A stretch of 64,000 nt of DNA. Source: an uncultured Lutimaribacter sp. (GTDB taxonomy: Bacteria; Pseudomonadota; Alphaproteobacteria; Rhodobacterales; Rhodobacteraceae). The stretch spans positions 25,036 through 89,035 of the forward strand of contig CAJXSO010000006.1 in assembly GCA_913061505.1 (NCBI GenBank). The letters are read 5' to 3'. The translations under genes were made by a program, and so were the position numbers. Below are positions 60,275-64,000 of this stretch, one piece after another. Within the stretch, counting starts at the first letter, position 1. Every line of letters starts with the position of its first letter. A model generated the notes under the pieces. It ran no database searches, was not told where the DNA came from, and worked only from the letters and a program-made list of their open reading frames with translations.

Positions 60275-62224
60275 ATGACCAAGACATTGATTACATGCGA
60301 TTGTTTGGGGTCAAACCCCATTGACGCGCAAGCGCTGTCGCAGGCAACCGGCCTACAGGTGCGCCCGGCCTGTTCTGCCCTGTGCACCACCCAAATTGAC
60401 CAAGCAGCCGCCGCTGTTTCAGACCCCGATGCAATTTTTTGTTGCACCCAAGAGGCCCGGCTTTTTGCCCAATTGGCCGAGGAGCTGGGCGCCGATGCCC
60501 CCCCTGTGCTGGACCTGCGCGACAGGGCGGGCTGGTCGGCCGATGCGGCATCGAAACTACCCAAAATGTCCGCATTGGTGGCCGAGGCCCTGCTGCCCGC
60601 CGCGCCCGAAAAATCGGTTGATGTTATCTCGCAGGGGCTGTGCCTTATCCTTGGCCCCGCGGAAACCACCCTGCCAGCCGCCGAACACCTGAAAGAGTTT
60701 TTGGGCGTCACTGTTTTGCTGGATAGTGCCGAAACCCTGCCCGATACCCGCGACTTTGACGTGGTTATCGGCCAGCTTCGCCGCGCCAAAGGGGCGTTGG
60801 GCCAGTTCGAGGTGGTTATCGACGCCCTGCAAACGGTGCAGCCCGGCGGGCGCGGCGCCTTTGGCCTAAGCACCCCCCGCGATGGCGGCATCACGCAATG
60901 CGATATTTTGCTAGATCTGCGCGGCGCCCAGCCGCTGTTTCCAGCCCATGAAAAGCGCGACGGCTATTTGCGCGCCGATCCCAGCCACCCACCCGCGGTT
61001 GCCGCCGCAGTGTTGGCCGCGTCGCATCTGGTTGGCACCTTTGAAAAGCCCCTTTATGTGCGCACCGATCCGCTGCTTTGCGCCCACAGCCGAGCCGAAC
61101 AAACAGGCTGCACGCGCTGCCTGGATCTGTGCCCAACCGGCGCCATCATGCCCGCCGGCGAACATGTTAGCGTCGATCCGATGATCTGCGCAGGCTGCGG
61201 CGCCTGTTCATCGGCCTGCCCATCGGGCGCCATCAGCTATGATGCGCCACCAGTGGCGCAAACATTCACCCGTATTCAGACACTGGCAAAGGCGTTTTTA
61301 CAGGCCGGCGGCACCGCCCCCCGCCTGCTGGTGCACGATGCGCATGGCAGCGAAATGATCAAACTTGCCGCGCGGTTCGGCAATGGCCTGCCTGCCGATG
61401 TGATCCCGCTGGAAATCTCTGCCATCGGCGCCTTTGGCCATGCTGAAATTGTGGCTGCATTGGCGGCAGGCTTTGCCAGCGTTTCCATTCTGCCCGGGCC
61501 CAGCGCCGATCTTGATGCAGTGCAGGCGCAGGTAGCTTTGGCGCAGGCCATTTCTGATGCGCAAAATGTGACCCTGTTCAGCATAACAGACCCTGATATT
61601 CTGTCAGATACGCTGTTTCAGCAAACCATTCCCACACCGGTGGCAAACCCGGTGCGCCCGATGGGCCAGCGCCGGCAAATTACGCGCCAAGCGGCCCGCG
61701 CCCTGCACCCCGATGCCGAATTTCTGCCCCTGCCCCAAGGCGCCCCCTATGGCGCAGTGCTGGTCAATACCGACAGCTGCACATTGTGCCTGTCTTGTGT
61801 GTCTTTGTGCCCCTCGGGCGCGCTGGGCGACAACCCTGATTTGCCGCAGCTGCGGTTTCAAGAAGATGCCTGCCTGCAATGCGGGCTTTGCGCCACCATT
61901 TGCCCCGAAGATGCCATTACCTATGAACCGCGCCTGAACCTGACAGATGCGGCACTAACCCAAGAGATTTTGAACGAGGAAGAGCCATTTGCCTGCGTTG
62001 AATGTGGCGCGTTGTTTGGGGTGAAATCAACGATCGAGCGTATCACCGAAAAGCTGCAAGGCCATTCCATGTTTGCCGGCGGTGACAAGCTGCGCATGAT
62101 CCAGATGTGCGACGATTGCCGCGTAAACGCGCAGTTTCATTCCCAAGACAACCCTTTTGCCAGCAAAGAGCGGCCGCGCCCCCGCACCACCGACGATTAT
62201 TTCAGCAAGCGGCGCGATCACTGA
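60275..62224 (+). CDS. Polyferredoxin-like 4Fe-4S protein of the formate dehydrogenase region
   Basis: 649 residues. Two ferredoxin pairs are visible: CTRCLDLCPTGAIMP (about 280) with CAGCGACSSACPSGAI (about 306), and CTLCLSCVSLCPSGAL (about 502) with CLQCGLCATICPEDAI (about 534), so four [4Fe-4S] clusters. A further Cys set (FACVECGALFG, CDDCRV) lies near the C-terminus, perhaps a metal site. The N-terminal 270 residues contain scattered Cys (LITCDCLG) but no motif I can name. There is no signal peptide, so it is cytosolic. It diverges from the formate dehydrogenase operon; a role as electron carrier or assembly factor is inferred. GGAGGGG precedes the ATG. Confidence 0.85.
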   Translation: MTKTLITCDCLGSNPIDAQALSQATGLQVRPACSALCTTQIDQAAAAVSDPDAIFCCTQEARLFAQLAEELGADAPPVLDLRDRAGWSADAASKLPKMSALVAEALLPAAPEKSVDVISQGLCLILGPAETTLPAAEHLKEFLGVTVLLDSAETLPDTRDFDVVIGQLRRAKGALGQFEVVIDALQTVQPGGRGAFGLSTPRDGGITQCDILLDLRGAQPLFPAHEKRDGYLRADPSHPPAVAAAVLAASHLVGTFEKPLYVRTDPLLCAHSRAEQTGCTRCLDLCPTGAIMPAGEHVSVDPMICAGCGACSSACPSGAISYDAPPVAQTFTRIQTLAKAFLQAGGTAPRLLVHDAHGSEMIKLAARFGNGLPADVIPLEISAIGAFGHAEIVAALAAGFASVSILPGPSADLDAVQAQVALAQAISDAQNVTLFSITDPDILSDTLFQQTIPTPVANPVRPMGQRRQITRQAARALHPDAEFLPLPQGAPYGAVLVNTDSCTLCLSCVSLCPSGALGDNPDLPQLRFQEDACLQCGLCATICPEDAITYEPRLNLTDAALTQEILNEEEPFACVECGALFGVKSTIERITEKLQGHSMFAGGDKLRMIQMCDDCRVNAQFHSQDNPFASKERPRPRTTDDYFSKRRDH

Positions 62225-62967
62225 TGCACCAAGGCCCCGCCCAGATCTGCAGCCTCGATACTGGCGGCATAGGCCAGTATCGCCTCGAGCTGTTCCAGCG
62301 ACAGGGTGATCGGCACGATGGGCGATGGCCTGTCAGCTGTGAGCGCCGGGGTAACATCGGGAATAATGGTAAAGGCCGGGTGCGGGTTCAGCGCGAAAAA
62401 CGCCGCAAACCGGCTGTCCCAATCGGGCAAGCTGCGCAAGACCGCAAAGCTGGGCGTAGAGCCTATACCGCTCATTCGGGTCTGTTCATCCACCACATGG
62501 CAGCGGCTGCATTTTTCCCGCGACAGCCGCTGGCCCAGCTTTGCATCGCCGGTGAATTCCAGCGCAACCGCCGCGGCCTGTGCCGCGGCCGGCGGCTGAA
62601 ACAGCGCCTGGCCCTGTGGCGCATAGGCCAGCACCGTGCGGCGGCCAATGTCAGAGCGCAGCCAATCGGCCAAACGCTGGCTGGGGGCATGATCGGGGCT
62701 AAGCAGCTGCATATGCCATTGCTGGCCCACCCCCTGAAACAGCGCGTGCCCCTGTGCGCCCAACACCACATCAGCACCATCGGGCGTATCAGCCAAGGCA
62801 ACCCGCACTTGGGTTTTCAGGCTAAAACGGGGCAGTATGTAGCCCAGCAAACCAGTGTCGGCCAGACTGGCCGGCGCGAACAATCGCACCATCTTATCCT
62901 GTGCGGTCGCGGCAAAAGGCACAGCCACCAGCAGCCAAAGACCGAAAATAAAGCGCCACAATCCCAT
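62218..62967 (-). CDS. Cytochrome c fused to a miniature solute-binding-like domain
   Basis: 249 residues. A signal peptide (FIFGLWLLVAVPFAATAQ) is followed by about 100 residues that resemble parts of a periplasmic oxyanion-binding protein of the TupA/ModA type: VRLFAPASLADTGLLGYILP, TPDGADVVLG and SQRLADWLRSDIGRRTVLAY. The C-terminal cytochrome has heme motif CSRCH (153-157). Its neighbours make it a possible periplasmic redox partner; the binding-like part looks too short to be a normal two-lobed receptor. It overlaps the end of the convergent polyferredoxin gene by seven bases. Confidence 0.75.
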   Translation of the reverse strand: MGLWRFIFGLWLLVAVPFAATAQDKMVRLFAPASLADTGLLGYILPRFSLKTQVRVALADTPDGADVVLGAQGHALFQGVGQQWHMQLLSPDHAPSQRLADWLRSDIGRRTVLAYAPQGQALFQPPAAAQAAAVALEFTGDAKLGQRLSREKCSRCHVVDEQTRMSGIGSTPSFAVLRSLPDWDSRFAAFFALNPHPAFTIIPDVTPALTADRPSPIVPITLSLEQLEAILAYAASIEAADLGGALVHQ

Positions 62968-63023
62968 GCAGAAACGCTAGATCTGTTTGGCACAGCGCGT
63001 CAACCATTCTGAAAGGACAGCCA

Positions 63024-63215
63024 ATGACCGAAGATTTCAACATGTCGATGCGCAAATTCCTGAAACAGGTGGGCGTCACATCGCAACAAGCCATCGAAGA
63101 GGCATTGCGCAACGCCGACGCGGGCGGCAAAACCTATCAGGTAAAAGCCCAAATCACGATCGAAGAGCTGGGCATGACCCACGAAGTGACGGGCCAAATC
63201 AAGGCGGGGGAATAA
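63024..63215 (+). CDS. DUF6494 small protein
   Basis: 63 residues: MTEDFNMSMRKFLKQVGVTS, then QQAIEEALRNADAGGKTYQV and a short beta segment ending HEVTGQIKAGE. It matches the DUF6494 family, small cytosolic proteins common in alphaproteobacteria without known function. It ends one base before the GTG start of the Mrp gene, so the two are translationally coupled, and a role linked to Fe-S cluster delivery is a reasonable guess. Confidence 0.75.
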   Translation: MTEDFNMSMRKFLKQVGVTSQQAIEEALRNADAGGKTYQVKAQITIEELGMTHEVTGQIKAGE

Positions 63216-63216
63216 C

Positions 63217-64000
63217 GTGGCTGCAACACGCGAGCAGGTATTAGAGCTGCTGAAAACCATCACCGATCCGGTGGCAGGCAGCGATATTGTGGCCAGCGGC
63301 GTGGTGCGCGCGCTGACAGTAGACGACGCTGGCGCCGTGCGCTTTGTGATGGAGATTCCGCCCAGCCAGGCGCAGGCCTATCAAGCGGTAAAAGACCAGG
63401 CCGAGGCGCTGCTTGCCAGCACAGAAGGTGTGGCCAAAGTGGCCATCGTGATGACCGGGCACAGCGAAAAAGCACCGCCCCCCGACCTGAAACTGGGGCG
63501 CCCTGCCCAGCCCAAAGGCCCCGAAACCATTCCCGGTGTGAACCATGTGATCGCCATTGCCAGCGGCAAGGGCGGCGTGGGCAAATCGACCGTTTCGGCA
63601 AATTTGGCCTGCGCATTGGCCGCCCAAGGGCGCCGCGTGGGCCTGCTGGATGCCGATGTATATGGCCCCAGCCAACCCCGCATGCTGGGGGTTTCGGGCC
63701 GCCCTGCCAGCCCCGATGGCAAAACCATCCTGCCCATGCGCAACCATGGCGTCACCATGATGTCGATCGGCTTGATGACCAACGAAGATCAGGCCGTTGT
63801 GTGGCGGGGGCCCATGCTGATGGGCGCGTTGCAACAGATGATGATGCAGGTGCAATGGGGCGCGCTGGATGTGCTGCTGGTCGATCTGCCGCCCGGCACT
63901 GGCGATGTGCAAATGACCCTTAGCCAAAAGGCCAAGGTGGATGGCGCGATTATCGTCTCGACCCCGCAGGATGTGGCGCTGCTGGATGCCCGCAAGGGCA
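63217..64000 (+). CDS. Mrp/ApbC-type Fe-S cluster carrier ATPase, 5' part
   Basis: The first 261 codons of an Mrp/NBP35 family P-loop protein, cut by the window end. An N-terminal MIP18/DUF59 domain (REQVLELLKTITDPVAGSDI) is followed by a linker and the deviant Walker A IASGKGGVGKSTVSANLACA. Then come LLDADVYGPSQPRML, VWRGPMLMGALQQMM and VDLPPGTGDVQMTL. The family binds and transfers [4Fe-4S] clusters; the CxxC motif would lie beyond the edge. The start is the GTG at 63217 after GGGGGA. Its position after a locus rich in Fe-S proteins is suggestive. Confidence 0.93.
   Translation, partial: MAATREQVLELLKTITDPVAGSDIVASGVVRALTVDDAGAVRFVMEIPPSQAQAYQAVKDQAEALLASTEGVAKVAIVMTGHSEKAPPPDLKLGRPAQPKGPETIPGVNHVIAIASGKGGVGKSTVSANLACALAAQGRRVGLLDADVYGPSQPRMLGVSGRPASPDGKTILPMRNHGVTMMSIGLMTNEDQAVVWRGPMLMGALQQMMMQVQWGALDVLLVDLPPGTGDVQMTLSQKAKVDGAIIVSTPQDVALLDARKG

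Noticed and set aside
59923..60894. Upstream extension of the DUF3305 frame to 511 residues
   Set aside because: It crosses the divergent control region and the start of the polyferredoxin gene; the GTG at 59922 has a near-perfect ribosome-binding site.
1..64000. CRISPR arrays, prophage, insertion sequences, tRNA or rRNA genes
   Set aside because: I looked for regularly spaced repeats, transposase or integrase motifs, terminal inverted repeats and tRNA cloverleaf ends, and found none I could support.

Overview
The window is a 64 kb GC-rich stretch of an alphaproteobacterial chromosome, most likely from the Rhodobacteraceae (roseobacter group). The evidence is the gene order dnaN-dnaA-rpsT-enoyl-CoA hydratase-mutM-ubiE-ubiB, the fused FdsG/FdsB formate dehydrogenase subunit, the rimP-nusA-ylxR-infB order, a heat-shock promoter of the alphaproteobacterial type before dnaK, and codon use rich in G/C at third positions. 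No rRNA, tRNA, CRISPR array, prophage or insertion sequence was seen.

Layout. 1-7.7 kb: the replication-initiation neighbourhood (dnaN fragment, dnaA, rpsT), then fatty-acid, DNA-repair and ubiquinone genes. 7.7-11.5 kb: a small flagellar island with fliK-flgD on the minus strand diverging from a rod-binding protein and a FlgN-like chaperone, followed by a short ORF whose N-terminus looks like MotB. 11.6-22.9 kb: dnaK-dnaJ, radC, a PstS/OmpA-type envelope protein, secA, a parvulin isomerase, argJ and mutT. 23-28.5 kb: the translation/transcription operon rimP-nusA-ylxR-infB, with its own promoter and an intrinsic-terminator-like hairpin just ahead of rimP. 28.5-38.4 kb: housekeeping and envelope genes, namely proline iminopeptidase, ubiG, a MarR regulator, a nitrilase, glutaredoxin, a ComF-like protein, a degenerate methyltransferase, hemH, two L,D-transpeptidases flanking a CAP lipoprotein, and an RNA m5U methyltransferase.

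38.5-64 kb is a formate-oxidation superlocus. It holds (i) a sensor histidine kinase; (ii) a cytosolic NAD-linked formate dehydrogenase (fused FdsGB plus FdsA); (iii) a molybdenum-cofactor and maturation operon (fdhD-mobA-mobB-moeA, where MoeA carries an extra ~300-residue N-terminal domain); (iv) a long minus-strand operon for a Tat-exported respiratory formate dehydrogenase (DUF3305, DUF3306, TorD-type chaperone, Tat-target peptide protein, catalytic, Fe-S and cytochrome b subunits). That operon continues into a WD40-cytochrome c fusion, a 41-residue membrane peptide and an NtrC-type response regulator that lacks the GAFTGA loop; (v) a divergent polyferredoxin, a cytochrome c fused to a miniature solute-binding-like domain, DUF6494 and the start of an Mrp Fe-S carrier. 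Together these genes would make the bis-MGD cofactor, sulfurate it, insert it, export one enzyme, and pass formate electrons either to NAD or to the quinone/cytochrome pool.

The least explained parts are the two cytochrome c fusions, the N-terminal domain of MoeA, the 41-residue peptide, the GAFTGA-less regulator, the MotB-like short ORF, and the hairpin in the rimP leader. Start sites were chosen from ribosome-binding sites and family alignments by eye. No database search was run.
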